This document shows, in pieces, positions 16,776 to 26,053 of a DNA stretch of 64,000 nt. The notes beneath the pieces are model-generated. The model worked only from the letters and a program-made list of their open reading frames with translations. It searched no databases and had not been told where the DNA came from. This DNA is from Comamonas thiooxydans (GTDB lineage: Bacteria > Pseudomonadota > Gammaproteobacteria > Burkholderiales > Burkholderiaceae_C), in the NCBI RefSeq assembly GCF_000964545.1, contig NZ_BBVD01000003.1:257830-321829 (forward strand), written 5' to 3'. The position numbers and the translations under genes are program-made. Within the stretch, counting starts at the first letter, position 1, and each line of letters opens with the position of its first letter.

Positions 16776-16919
16776 ATGAAAAAAGTGCTAGCGCTGGTCG
16801 CCACAGCTTTGCTGCTCAGCGGCTGTGTCGTGTATCCGAACGGCTACTACGACGACGGATACAGAAAACCCCACCCTCATGGGTGCCCACCTGGGCAAGC
16901 CAAGAAAGGCAACTGCTAG
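16776..16919 (+). CDS. Very small lipoprotein (47 residues)
   Basis: The ATG at 16776 has AAAGGA seven bases upstream. The product begins MKKVLALVATALLLSGC, a textbook lipoprotein signal with lipobox LSGC, followed by a short Tyr/Asp/His/Pro-rich mature part and two more cysteines (HGCPPGQAKKGNC). After cleavage about 30 residues remain. Function unknown. The small size and good start signals argue for a real gene that size cut-offs would miss. Confidence 0.7.
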   Translation: MKKVLALVATALLLSGCVVYPNGYYDDGYRKPHPHGCPPGQAKKGNC

Positions 16920-17054
16920 CACTGAACCTCGCTGTGCTCAGCCCATAAGCACTTGCAGGCATGAATCCATCTGATTGACTGTCATTGGCCCACCATGGAG
17001 CCACCGTCGACACAGGCTGACTGCCGGCACAGACCGGGACCAGGCGGTCACCAA

Positions 17055-17438
17055 CTAAGGCAAATTTTCTAGACGACGCAGAGCCACCAGTTGCCATATC
17101 GACAGAATGAATGTTGCCAGCATCAACGCAATCGACATGGGCTGAATGAACGACTCGCTGCCTTGGAAGAAGAAAAACGCGTGAATGCCTACGGTTAAAA
17201 GGCCGAGACAGGCCAAGAGCTTGTAGTAAGGCAAGCCGGTTTTCAGGTTGGCGACAACCCGGCTGTGCGAGTACATGACCAATCCAATGATTGGAATATT
17301 GAGGAGCAGGTTGATTTGATTGCCGCCAGGAATGAGGAACAGCTCCCATTCATGCCAGTAGGCTGCGTCAATTTGATGCGTGATCAGGATGGTGGCATTT
17401 GCCAGAAAAAGAAGGCGAAGGCGGTCATGCATGGGCAT
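17055..17438 (-). CDS. Four-helix integral membrane protein, DUF6713-like
   Basis: A 127-residue protein with four hydrophobic helices (LLFLANATILITHQIDAA, INLLLNIPIIGLVMY, LLACLGLLTVGIHAFFFF and IALMLATFILSIWQLV). The N-terminal helix contains HQIDAAYWHEWELF, whose polar His/Asp/Glu residues inside a membrane context could be functional. It resembles DUF6713 proteins; no activity is known. An ATG two codons further in is an equally possible start. Confidence 0.7.
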   Translation of the reverse strand: MPMHDRLRLLFLANATILITHQIDAAYWHEWELFLIPGGNQINLLLNIPIIGLVMYSHSRVVANLKTGLPYYKLLACLGLLTVGIHAFFFFQGSESFIQPMSIALMLATFILSIWQLVALRRLENLP

Positions 17439-17844
17439 TGACAGTGCTTCTGTCTATTTTGCGGACATAAAGACTACCCTGGCCGGACTCTTCAACCAAT
17501 TCAATCGGGGATAGCCTCTCACGACCAAGAGCGATCGGTCATGAGCATTTGCGGACCGCTCGGGCTGAACTTGAGCAAGTGACTTTGACGCCTTGACGCA
17601 GGCTGCTCCTCATGCAGCCAACGTGCCCCCCAAACCAGCCGTTGCCCCCAACCCGTCAGATCCGGCCACGGGAAGACTGCACAGGCCAAGCATTCACTGC
17701 CGCAACCAATCCGCAAGAATTCGATTGCCGATGCCTGCTTGGTATCCACTTTCACCAGTCAAGCATCGCCGGTTGGCTGAATGCGTCAGCTCGTCGCGAA
17801 TGCAGACAGTCTGTTGCCTCGGCCGACTCCATGTAGATATGGAC
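17439..17844. other. Gene-free stretch downstream of the UspA-TerC-UspA cluster
   Basis: Nothing with coding character is seen between the small membrane protein gene (leftward) and the end of the universal stress protein gene; no clear terminator hairpin with a T-run was found. Confidence 0.4.
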
Positions 17845-18366
17845 TCAACGCACGATCAAAACCGGCATCCGTGCCAAACGCAAGACTTTGCAAGTCACAG
17901 ACCCGAGCAGTACGGCTTCTGTTGCCGTTAGCCCGTGGGAGCCGATGCAAATACCGAAGCAGCCAAGAGATTCAGCCAAACCCACGATAGCGATTGCATC
18001 ATCACCCATGACGACATGAAGATGCCAGGGGACAAGGGTAGCTGATTCTGCGAGCGCTCGACGCGCCCGGGCCGTGGCTGCCCAGCCGTATCGACCCAAC
18101 TCGGTCTCCGCAGCCTCTTTGCTCAACCAGGGCTGCACATTCACGAGGTCAAGCATGCTGCCTTGCCCCATTGCCACCAAACGGGCACCAACGGCAACAG
18201 CACGCGAAGAGCATGCAGAGCCGTCCACTGCCACCAGCCAACGTTCGCCACCGGTATTTGCACAACTGCACTTGCCTTTCCACGTCAATGAAATCAGCCT
18301 GCCAAGGCTATCGCGCCGCTCGAGATCAGGCGCAGGCATGAGTGCAGGCATCGCTGCATCGCTCAT
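17845..18366 (-). CDS. Universal stress protein (UspA family)
   Basis: A 173-residue protein with one Usp domain starting at about residue 42 (WLVAVDGSACSSRAVAVGAR). The ATP-binding-type end pattern is GICIGSHGLTATEAVLLGSVTCKVLRLARMPVLIV, where the G-x2-G-x9-G spacing is approximately kept but the second Gly is not (GSHG then LGSV). About 40 residues at the N-terminus, including a CSC motif, are extra compared with plain UspA. It is the last gene of a leftward unit and its start overlaps the stop of terC by four bases, so the two are translationally coupled. Confidence 0.85.
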   Translation of the reverse strand: MSDAAMPALMPAPDLERRDSLGRLISLTWKGKCSCANTGGERWLVAVDGSACSSRAVAVGARLVAMGQGSMLDLVNVQPWLSKEAAETELGRYGWAATARARRALAESATLVPWHLHVVMGDDAIAIVGLAESLGCFGICIGSHGLTATEAVLLGSVTCKVLRLARMPVLIVR

Positions 18367-19337
18367 AGAACACTCCTTGAAGATTTTCGGCCTGAGAGCT
18401 TCAAGCTAAGCAGCACGGAAATCAGGACAATCGAGCCAACAATGAGTAGCGACCAATGCACGGGCATATGAAACCAGGGCATCATCAGCATCTTGCCCCC
18501 GATATAGATCAGTACCAGAGCAAGGCCGTACTTGAGCAGATGGAAGCGTTCGGCCATGTCGGCCAGCAGGAAGTACAGCGCCCTCAAACCCAGTATCGCG
18601 AAGATATTGGATGTAAAAACGATAAATGGGTCGGTGGTGACAGCGAAGATGGCCGGAATACTATCCACGGCAAAGACCAGGTCACTCGCCTCAATCATCA
18701 GAAGCACCAAGAACATCGGTGTTGCATGAAGCAATCCATCGATGCGTACGAAAAACGACTGGCCGTGAAAGCCTGGCGCTATACGCATGTGGCAGCGCAA
18801 CCAGCGTAGCAGTGGATTCTTTTCCAGATCGGGCTTTTGCTCAGCCATGATCAACATCTTGCCGCCCGTGACCACGAGCAGCAGCCCAAAAACGTAGAGC
18901 ACCCACTCAAACTCGGAAACGAGCCAGATTCCGCCAAGAATCATTGCTGCCCGCATCACGATCGCTCCAAGAACCCCATACAGCAGCACGCGTCGCTGCA
19001 ACTCTGGCGGGACAGCGAAGTAGGTAAAGATCATCACGAAGACGAACATGTTGTCTACCGACAATGCCTGCTCGATGAGGTAGCCGGTAAAGAATTCAAG
19101 TGCCTTGCGATTGGCAATTTCACGACCTGCGGTAGCGTCCAAATACCACCATAACAACGCGCCGAATGTGGTGGCAAGAGCCACCCAGGTGGCAGTCCAG
19201 CTTGCAGCTTCCTTGGCCGACACGCGGTGAGCCTTGTTTCCTCCGAGGACAAATAGATCCAGGCCCAGCATGATGAGCACAAAGACAATGAAGCCGATCC
19301 ACATCGGGCCGGTTGCCAAAGTTTCGATGTTGTGCAT
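18363..19337 (-). CDS. TerC-family integral membrane protein (Alx-like)
   Basis: A 324-residue inner-membrane protein with about nine hydrophobic helices. The TerC signature is present: ALSVDNMFVFVMIF with an intramembrane acidic residue, and IEASDLVFAVDSIPAIFAVT in the second half. TerC/Alx proteins are linked to manganese export or metal-dependent membrane homeostasis. The start MHNIETLATGPMWIGF matches family N-termini; the frame extends 29 codons further. No yybP-ykoY manganese riboswitch is recognised in the 146-bp gap before it. It sits between two universal stress protein genes in one direction. Confidence 0.9.
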   Translation of the reverse strand: MHNIETLATGPMWIGFIVFVLIMLGLDLFVLGGNKAHRVSAKEAASWTATWVALATTFGALLWWYLDATAGREIANRKALEFFTGYLIEQALSVDNMFVFVMIFTYFAVPPELQRRVLLYGVLGAIVMRAAMILGGIWLVSEFEWVLYVFGLLLVVTGGKMLIMAEQKPDLEKNPLLRWLRCHMRIAPGFHGQSFFVRIDGLLHATPMFLVLLMIEASDLVFAVDSIPAIFAVTTDPFIVFTSNIFAILGLRALYFLLADMAERFHLLKYGLALVLIYIGGKMLMMPWFHMPVHWSLLIVGSIVLISVLLSLKLSGRKSSRSVL

Positions 19338-19483
19338 GAAATGGCCCCAAGCGTTTGCTTCTTTGCCTTGAGATACTGCTTGCACCATGGGCCGCTGACA
19401 TGCCCCGGCCAACTGCAGAGACAAGGCGAAACAACGGCGTAGCGAGGGCAGTGCGAGCGGCTCTCAACGTCGCTGTCGAGCTC

Positions 19484-19996
19484 TTAACTGGAAGCCATCC
19501 ATAGAGCCACAATGCCCGCTCCGGCACCGACTCCCGCTGGAATACCAATGCGCTCCAGCTTCGAGGCAGGCTCGCCCGGGATCACCTCTACAGGCACGCT
19601 GGTTCGCTCCAGCACCTGATTCGTCACTGAATTCTCGATAAGACGCACCAAGGAACTCTTTCGCGCCGTGCTCATGACAATCAGGTCGCAATGAAGCCTG
19701 CGCGCGACATCCACAATGCAGTCAACCTTGTTGCCGACTTCCGAGTGGACAGCATATGGAATCCCGGCGGCATCCAGCATTTGCCGAGCAGTCAAGAGCG
19801 CCGACTCCGTCTGCTCATGATGAAACTCCATCCGGTCACTCCTGCTTGAGTAATCGGTGATGAGTTTCGAGAATGGCGGCTGCACGTTCAGGAGATGAAT
19901 CTCCAGATCTTCGCTCTTCCTGAACTCGTCGATCACGTGACGTATTGCAAACAACGAATTGGCTGATCCGTCTGACGGGACAAGAACTCTCAGCAT
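19484..19996 (-). CDS. Universal stress protein with a hydrophobic C-terminal tail
   Basis: A 170-residue protein. The Usp domain spans about 1-143 (MLRVLVPSDGSANSLFAIRH; HCDLIVMSTARKSSLVRLIENSVTNQVLERTSVPVEVIP). The ATP-binding Gly pattern is degraded (STARKSSLVRLIENSV), so nucleotide binding is doubtful. Residues 150-170 form a Gly/Ala-rich hydrophobic segment (GIPAGVGAGAGIVALWMAS) that could anchor the protein to the membrane, next to a TerC gene. AAAGGAG precedes the ATG. It is the first gene of the leftward unit and is divergent from the NhaR-like regulator. Confidence 0.85.
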   Translation of the reverse strand: MLRVLVPSDGSANSLFAIRHVIDEFRKSEDLEIHLLNVQPPFSKLITDYSSRSDRMEFHHEQTESALLTARQMLDAAGIPYAVHSEVGNKVDCIVDVARRLHCDLIVMSTARKSSLVRLIENSVTNQVLERTSVPVEVIPGEPASKLERIGIPAGVGAGAGIVALWMASS

Positions 19997-20193
19997 GGTG
20001 CTTCTCCTTTGAGGTGAGCTGCTTGGTGCAGTGACTCACCTGAGTGGATCCTCGTTCAAAGACTGCTTGCGCCTTCTGATTCGAAGGTTCTCCGCCGAGC
20101 ACTTCTCCTGGCCCTGGACAACACCAACAATAGCGATGCAGCAATTTAATAAAAGCAGATAATTTGGAAGCAATAGCTCCGAAAAGCCGAACA

Positions 20194-21078
20194 ATGAGCC
20201 CTGGCTTCAGTTACAGGCACCTTTACTATTTTTGGGTTGTCGCCAAAGAAGGAGGCATGGCCCGTGCTGCCGAGCGCCTGGGCATGGCTGTACAAACTGT
20301 TAGCACCCAAGTTCGTGAGCTGGAGCGGTCACTGGGCTATGCACTGCTCAAACCTGCAGGGCGAGGCGTTGTCCTGACAGACGCAGGACTTGCCGCCATG
20401 CGGCAGGCAGAGCAAATCTTCCAGCTAGGGGAGCAGCTGCCTGCGGTAGTGCGTGACGCAGTGGGCATGCCGACCATGCGTTTGATCGTCGGCATCGCCG
20501 ACGAGTTGCCCGAACTGGCGGTGCGAAGCCTGATGCAACCTGTGATGCAGGAACCCCATCTTCGACTTTTGTGCTTGGTTGACGAATTCGAGGATTTGCT
20601 GGGTGACCTGGCTTTGCATCGACTTGATGTCGTTCTGGCCGACCGTGCCGCTCCTCCAAATCCCAACCTCAAGGTCTATAGCCACTCTCTGGGCTCATCC
20701 CCATTGGCCTGGTATGCACCTGCATCCTTGTTTGCAGCAGCTCGGCAAGACTTTCCGCAGTCTCTGGCCAAAGTCCCCGTGCTTCTGCCAACGGCCCATG
20801 CAGCAGTGCGCGCAAGGCTTGATCAGTGGTTTGAACGAGAGTCCATCAAACCGCATGTCATAGGCGAGTTCGAGGACAGTGCATTGCTGAAGACGTTTGG
20901 AGCAGCTGGCATGGGTGTCTTTCCAATGGCCAGCTTGGTTCACGAAGACTTGACGACCCGATATGAGGTGAAGCGTTTGGGCGATTGCGAGGGTGTGGAG
21001 GAACACTTCTTCGCGATTGGTGCAAGCAGGAAGGTGCTACATCCTCTGGTGCAAAAGCTATTTTCGACAAGAGGCTAG
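20194..21078 (+). CDS. LysR-type regulator, NhaR-like
   Basis: A 294-residue LysR-family regulator. The N-terminal HTH begins YRHLYYFWVVAKEGGMARAA with QTVSTQVRELERSLG as recognition region, a sequence typical of NhaR. The effector domain ends EEHFFAIGASRKVLHPLVQ, again as in NhaR. NhaR activates the sodium/proton antiporter gene nhaA in Escherichia coli; no nhaA is in this window. The gene is divergent from the UspA-TerC-UspA unit, which is the most likely target by LysR convention. An in-frame TTG at 20164 would add 10 residues. Confidence 0.85.
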   Translation: MSPGFSYRHLYYFWVVAKEGGMARAAERLGMAVQTVSTQVRELERSLGYALLKPAGRGVVLTDAGLAAMRQAEQIFQLGEQLPAVVRDAVGMPTMRLIVGIADELPELAVRSLMQPVMQEPHLRLLCLVDEFEDLLGDLALHRLDVVLADRAAPPNPNLKVYSHSLGSSPLAWYAPASLFAAARQDFPQSLAKVPVLLPTAHAAVRARLDQWFERESIKPHVIGEFEDSALLKTFGAAGMGVFPMASLVHEDLTTRYEVKRLGDCEGVEEHFFAIGASRKVLHPLVQKLFSTRG

Positions 21079-21281
21079 ATTTCCTCGTAAAGCAAGCGCT
21101 CAGCACTGTCGGCGAATCGAGGTGTAGTGAAGTTCGCGCCTGCGATCAAAAACCGTCTATGGCCGAAATCCCCAAGAGCCATCAAAGCAGACTGTTGTGA
21201 AATGTGAAGAAAGCGCTGTGCTGACTTATTCAAGCACAATCTTTACAAGTTCGGTATCACCAGTGCAGGTGCTTAGACAAT

Positions 21282-22847
21282 ATGAAATCAACTCATTGGT
21301 TTGCTATTGATCGCAGTCACTTCTCCAGCATTTCCTATGCAATGCTCTTCGTGGCTGGAGCAATTGCGCTCTCGATGGCGGCGATCTGTGCGGCAGCTCT
21401 TTATCAAAGTCGGCTGGACACAATGAAGCACGCGGTGGAAACATCGCGTAATGTGGCTCTTCTCGCCGAAAATGATGTGGTTCGAAATCTCGAACTCTAT
21501 GCGCTGTCATTGCAGGCCGTGATTGATGGATTGAACGATCCCGAAGTGATGGCTGCATCGCCGCACCTGCGCGAAGTTGCCTTGTTCGACAAAGCTGCGA
21601 CTGCATCCTATTTGGGATCAATTCTGGTCTTGGATACCGAGGGGAACATTGCCATCGATGCACGAAAAGTCAAGCCAGGCAATGTCAACTTCTCCGGCCA
21701 TGATTTCTTCACCGTGCATCGAGAAAATTCCGGCAAGGGGCTCTATGTGGGAGACCCATACGCATCACCGCTGCATGGCGGCGCCTTGAGCATTCCCCTG
21801 AGCCGTCGGCTTTCTCATGCAGACGGCTCTTTCGCAGGCATAGTGCTGATCGATGTCCAGCTTGAATATTTCAGAAAACTATTTTCTGGGCTGTCGCTGG
21901 GTGAGAATGGATCGCTTGCATTGATAAGAAAAGATGGCGCGATGATGATGCGCCAACCCTTTGATGCCAAGGTCATAGGGCGCAATATACGAAACGCAAG
22001 CACATTCAAGCGGTTCACTGCTGAGCCTGAGGGCAGCTTTTCAGATATTTCCTACCTTGATGGCACTCATCGCCTGTACTATTTCAAGAATCTTCCGAGC
22101 TTGCCGTTCATTATCATGGTCGCGAAAGCGCACTCCGATATTTTCACGGCTTGGCGACAACGTGCACTGATCATTGCCTGTCTGATGGGGGTGCTCACAG
22201 CAGCCTTTATCGGCTTGTCCTTTGCTTTCGTGACACAGCTCAAGCGACGAATACGCGCCGAGTCGGAGTTGGCCTTGCTAGCTCGTACTGATGGGCTGAC
22301 GGGCTTGAACAACCGCCGCAGACTCGACGAAATGCTGGATCAGGAATGGCACCGGGCAAGACGAAACCATAGTATTTTTTCATTGCTATTCGTCGACATT
22401 GACAGGTTCAAGGTCTACAACGACACATACGGACACCAAGCTGGGGATGACGTCATCGCAACCATAGCCAAATGCATTGGTGACAGTATTCGCAGGCCAG
22501 GAGATATCGCAGCTCGTTATGGAGGCGAGGAGTTCATCATTGTTTTGCCGGATACATCTCTAGAGGGCGCGTCATGCATTGCGGAAAACATCCGCGCCGC
22601 CGTTTCGCAACTCTCTATCGAGCACTCAGGAAGCGAATTCGGCTACATCACAGTCAGCATCGGTTGTGCGGCATGGGAGCCAGAACACGATGCAGATGTA
22701 GCCTCGGTGATCCGTTCGGCCGATGAGGCGCTATACAAGGCCAAGACGACAGGTCGCAACAAAGTTGTTGTATTCACCAAAACTCCAACACAACGAGCAG
22801 CAGACTTTCGGGACACAACGCAAAGCCATAGCCAGTCCCTGATCTGA
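21282..22847 (+). CDS. Membrane-bound diguanylate cyclase with periplasmic Cache sensor
   Basis: A 521-residue protein. A transmembrane helix at about 18-41 and another at about 292-315 flank a periplasmic dCache-like sensor (YLGSILVLDTEGNIAIDARK, FFTVHRENSGKGLYVGDPYAS, ISLSRRLSHADGSFAGIVLI-like segment). The cytoplasmic GGDEF domain follows, with GGEEF at 414-418 and an RPGD inhibitory site five residues before it at 405-408. It makes c-di-GMP in response to an extracellular ligand that cannot be deduced. It stands alone 203 bp after the NhaR-like gene. Codons are slightly richer in A/T than in neighbours. Confidence 0.9.
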   Translation: MKSTHWFAIDRSHFSSISYAMLFVAGAIALSMAAICAAALYQSRLDTMKHAVETSRNVALLAENDVVRNLELYALSLQAVIDGLNDPEVMAASPHLREVALFDKAATASYLGSILVLDTEGNIAIDARKVKPGNVNFSGHDFFTVHRENSGKGLYVGDPYASPLHGGALSIPLSRRLSHADGSFAGIVLIDVQLEYFRKLFSGLSLGENGSLALIRKDGAMMMRQPFDAKVIGRNIRNASTFKRFTAEPEGSFSDISYLDGTHRLYYFKNLPSLPFIIMVAKAHSDIFTAWRQRALIIACLMGVLTAAFIGLSFAFVTQLKRRIRAESELALLARTDGLTGLNNRRRLDEMLDQEWHRARRNHSIFSLLFVDIDRFKVYNDTYGHQAGDDVIATIAKCIGDSIRRPGDIAARYGGEEFIIVLPDTSLEGASCIAENIRAAVSQLSIEHSGSEFGYITVSIGCAAWEPEHDADVASVIRSADEALYKAKTTGRNKVVVFTKTPTQRAADFRDTTQSHSQSLI

Positions 22848-23292
22848 ATCCGTCATGGAGGCGGCACCGGTGCTGATGCTCGATGAATCTAAGAAAGAAT
22901 GACGAAAGGTTGCAATGCCGCTCGACAATGTCTGCTTGCCCTGGCTGCAGCAAAGGCTGCAACGGCTCTTGCCGACGGCCAGAAGCTGTCTGTCACAAAC
23001 TTCAGCTTCTGCGCTGGTGAGCTGCATTACGATCAACGCGAAAACTGCCACTACATTCCCAGCGAACCACTCGACTGACATCGAGTTGAAGAGCAGGATG
23101 CATGCGCATTGGCTGCTCAGGTTCCAGGTAACTACAGACAATGTTGAAAGGCCATGCTCAGCCTGGATTGCTGGAGCGTGATCTGCGAGCTCAAGGGGCC
23201 CAGGCTGAGAGCACTGCAGCCACCGGCCCTGCGGGCATTGTGAATGCGGCGCCAGCTCCGCATCTAACGGTCAATTCAGCAGGAGTGAAGAG
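22848..23292. other. Gene-free stretch between the diguanylate cyclase and DUF1428 genes
   Basis: One plus-strand frame gives a peptide with ALADGQKLSVTNFSFCAGEL near 22960-23030, but it is interrupted by stops and matches nothing recognised. It may be a decayed gene. No RNA or operator is seen. Confidence 0.35.
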
Positions 23293-23661
23293 ATGTCATA
23301 TATCGATGGTTTCGTGATCGCTGTCCCCACCGCCAACAAGCAGAAGTTCATCGAGCACGCGCGCAAGCTCGACCCGATATTCATCGAGCTCGGCGCAATC
23401 AGGGTGATCGAGGCTTGGGGAGATGACGTCCCCGATGGCAAGGTCACCGACTTCCGCCGCTCGGTTCAGGCCACGGCCGAGGAGACAGTGGCTTTTTCAT
23501 GGGTCGAATGGCCGGACAAGGCCACGCGCGACGCAGCCATGAAGAAGATGATGGAAGACCCGCGCATGGACCCATCCGCCCCCAGCAATCCGCCCATGCC
23601 CTTCGACGGCAAGCGCATGATCTTTGGGGGTTTCGAACAAGTCGTCGAAGTGAAGCCCTGA
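23293..23661 (+). CDS. DUF1428 family protein
   Basis: A 122-residue cytosolic protein of the DUF1428 family (dimeric alpha-beta barrel fold, YbaA-like). Family features include the start MSYIDGFVIAVPTANKQKF, RVIEAWGDDVPDGKVTDF, FSWVEWPDKATRDAAMKKM and the end FDGKRMIFGGFEQVVEV. No enzymatic role is established. AGGAG lies before the ATG. A fragment of a paralogous 3' end is found at 10579-10632. Confidence 0.92.
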   Translation: MSYIDGFVIAVPTANKQKFIEHARKLDPIFIELGAIRVIEAWGDDVPDGKVTDFRRSVQATAEETVAFSWVEWPDKATRDAAMKKMMEDPRMDPSAPSNPPMPFDGKRMIFGGFEQVVEVKP

Positions 23662-24250
23662 AGTCTGATGTTCAGCTCATTGAGCTGTCAGGTTCAAGCC
23701 CAGGCGACATCCCCCTCTCACCAGTTGCTTGATGCAATGCAGCCTGGTCTCCACCTAGCTGCGCCGGTGATCCCTGCGGCAGTCTCCTCATTGCGATGCA
23801 CAAAGACATCGCCCTTGCGCATCCGGGCATTCTCTCTAGGGGGAGTGATGGGTGTGGCGGGGCGACATGCAGGGGGCTGTGCGTCATGAACTCCAAGAGC
23901 CGTGACGATCAACCGCAACTCATCGCCGTGGGTTGCGCCTGCAATTGCGGCAGTACCGCCACCCCGGGAATTTGAGTCCGGTGGGCTCAGCAAGCAGAAG
24001 CAGCCCGCCCTCACTGGATTGATGCGCCACTTGCCGATACCGGCTATCGCCACCTCCGGCACAAAGCCGGCAGCTGAGCGCTGCCTTGTACTGCGCCCAG
24101 TTGGTGCTCGATAGCGGGGCTGGACTGCTGCGGCGACACTGATTGATTCAACAATGCCGCCGCAAGCATCTGCCAGATGCGCCCTTCAATGACGGAAGCA
24201 CCTGGGCACACATGGGCATCCATATGTGGCCGGGTGCATGCCAATCGTGC
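23662..24250. other. Gene-free stretch between the DUF1428 gene and ychF
   Basis: Short frames on both strands have no recognisable domain or translation start. The most regular one (23718-24062, minus) is Pro/Ala/Gly-rich and looks like chance reading of GC-rich DNA. No terminator with a clear T-run was identified for either neighbour. Confidence 0.4.
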
Positions 24251-25348
24251 TTATTTGGGAGAGAACAGGAAGTTCATCACATCGCCGTCCCTGACGATGT
24301 ACTCCTTGCCTTCGGCGCGCATCTTGCCGGCGTCCTTGGCACCTTGTTCGCCCTTGAAAGCGACGAAGTCTTCAAAGGCAATGGTCTGGGCACGAATGAA
24401 ACCGCGCTCGAAGTCACCGTGAATCACGCCCGCGGCCTGGGGAGCCGTAGCGCCGACACGCACAGTCCAGGCACGCACTTCCTTTTCACCGGCAGTGAAA
24501 TAGGTCTGCAGGCCCAGCAGCTTGAAGCCAGCACGGATCAGGCGGTTCAGGCCAGGCTCTTCCAGACCCAGCTCCTGCAGGAACATATCGCGGTCTTCGT
24601 CTTCCATCTCGGCCATCTCGGCCTCGATCTTGGCGCAGATGGCGACCACGGGTGCGCCCTGAGCTTCTGCATATTCCTTGAGACGATCCAGAAAAGGATT
24701 GTTTTCAAAGCCGTCTTCGGACACGTTGCCCACAAACATGGCGGGCTTGGCAGTGATCAGGCAGAAAGGCTTGAGCAGGGGCGCATCTTCCTTGGACACC
24801 GACACCACACGGGCGGGCTTGCCTTCATTCAGGGCTGCCTGAATGGGAGTCAGCAGTGCCACCAGCTTGGCGGCTTCCTTGTCGTTACCGGACTTGGCGG
24901 CCTTGCTGTAGCGATTCAACGCCTTTTCCACCGTGGCCAGGTCGGCCAGGCACAGCTCGGTCTGGATGACTTCGATGTCGGAAATCGGGTCCACCTTGCC
25001 CGCCACATGAATCACGTTGGGATCTTCAAAGCAGCGCACCACGTTGACGATGGCATCGGTTTCACGGATATGGGCCAGGAACTGGTTGCCCAGTCCTTCG
25101 CCCTTGGAAGCACCAGCCACCAGGCCGGCGATGTCCACGAATTCCACGATAGCGGGAACGATGCGCTCGGGCTTGACGACCTCGGAGAGCTGATCCAGAC
25201 GCGGATCGGGCACTTCCACCACGCCGGTGTTGGGCTCGATCGTGCAGAAGGGATAGTTCTCGGCGGCGATGCCGGCCTTGGTCAGGGCGTTGAAAAGAGT
25301 GGACTTGCCCACGTTGGGCAGGCCCACGATGCCGCATTTGAGGCTCAT
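24251..25348 (-). CDS. ychF: Redox-regulated ATPase YchF (Obg-like)
   Basis: A 365-residue cytosolic P-loop NTPase. The G1 loop is GLPNVGKSTLFNAL (about residues 8-21), G3 is DIAGLVAGASKGEGLGNQFL, a coiled-coil helical domain occupies about 120-200, and the C-terminal TGS domain ends GKEYIVRDGDVMNFLFSP. YchF/OLA1 proteins prefer ATP over GTP and associate with ribosomes. Length and start match the family (about 363). It is leftward and probably monocistronic. Confidence 0.97.
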   Translation of the reverse strand: MSLKCGIVGLPNVGKSTLFNALTKAGIAAENYPFCTIEPNTGVVEVPDPRLDQLSEVVKPERIVPAIVEFVDIAGLVAGASKGEGLGNQFLAHIRETDAIVNVVRCFEDPNVIHVAGKVDPISDIEVIQTELCLADLATVEKALNRYSKAAKSGNDKEAAKLVALLTPIQAALNEGKPARVVSVSKEDAPLLKPFCLITAKPAMFVGNVSEDGFENNPFLDRLKEYAEAQGAPVVAICAKIEAEMAEMEDEDRDMFLQELGLEEPGLNRLIRAGFKLLGLQTYFTAGEKEVRAWTVRVGATAPQAAGVIHGDFERGFIRAQTIAFEDFVAFKGEQGAKDAGKMRAEGKEYIVRDGDVMNFLFSPK

Positions 25349-25569
25349 GGAAATTCCTTATGTATCAATGCACTATCGAGCACCACACCCATGTGGCGGA
25401 AGTGCCCGATCCGCATCGTCGCGAATCCGGTTCTTTTGAAGCGTGACCCATAGGCACTCTGTTCACCCAGAGTTTCGTCCCGGTTTGGCCACGGAAAGCC
25501 CCCGATTGTAATGACCCGGCAATCTCTGCTCATCTGCGGTAGATTGCGCCGCCGTTCCGGCCAGAAGGC

Positions 25570-25593
25570 AAAAAAGCCTGCGCAAAGACAGGC
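25570..25593 (-). terminator. Rho-independent terminator after the 107-residue gene
   Basis: On the minus strand GCCTG, an eight-base loop and CAGGC are followed by six T residues. It lies 30 bp after the stop of the hypothetical gene at 25623-25946. Confidence 0.65.
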
Positions 25594-25622
25594 CTGGGAG
25601 AAAAAGCCCGGGAAATGTCGGA

Positions 25623-25946
25623 TCAATCAGCGGTCAACGCCGGCGAACTCTGTCGCATGGGGCCAAACAGTTGCTCCAGCCCGGCCGTCTCCTCCAGCCG
25701 TCGGAACTGGGATTGCGGACTGCACAGATATTTGGTCATGCAGGGAGTCCGACAGCTGCGCATCAAGGCGGGCACCTTCTGGGCAAACTCCAGCACCCAG
25801 TCTCCGGCCTCACAGCCAATATGGCCATGACCGTCCGGCAGACAGAAATCTCTGTCGGGGGCACGAAAAGACAGGCGAGCGATCTTTCCGGCAAAAGCAC
25901 TGCTGCCGGTGAGAACCACGAAATCGCCAGATTTGAATTCAGCCAT
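25623..25946 (-). CDS. Hypothetical protein (107 residues)
   Basis: A small cytosolic protein beginning MAEFKSGDFVVLTGSSAFAGK, a beta-rich start that resembles short barrel proteins. It contains four cysteines in a CRTPCMTKYLC pattern that could bind metal. No known domain is recognised. Codon use fits the genome, and a good terminator follows the stop. It lies between MOSC and ychF genes, all leftward. Confidence 0.6.
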   Translation of the reverse strand: MAEFKSGDFVVLTGSSAFAGKIARLSFRAPDRDFCLPDGHGHIGCEAGDWVLEFAQKVPALMRSCRTPCMTKYLCSPQSQFRRLEETAGLEQLFGPMRQSSPALTAD

Positions 25947-26053
25947 GCCGCCCTCCCCTCATTGCTGCTGCCAATGGCCTTATTGGACACTGGTTCTGCT
26001 GCATCACTATTACAGGGATGCCCCAAGTCTTTGAGGGTCAAAGGCCTACACCC

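Noticed and set aside
19338..19483. Possible yybP-ykoY manganese riboswitch before terC
   Set aside because: The conserved loop sequences of that class are not found in the 146-bp gap, and the gap separates co-directional genes.
23718..24062. Minus-strand frame with LGVHDAQPPACRPATP
   Set aside because: No domain, no plausible start and no conservation signal by eye.
24143..25453. Plus-strand open frame of 436 codons
   Set aside because: Antisense shadow of ychF.
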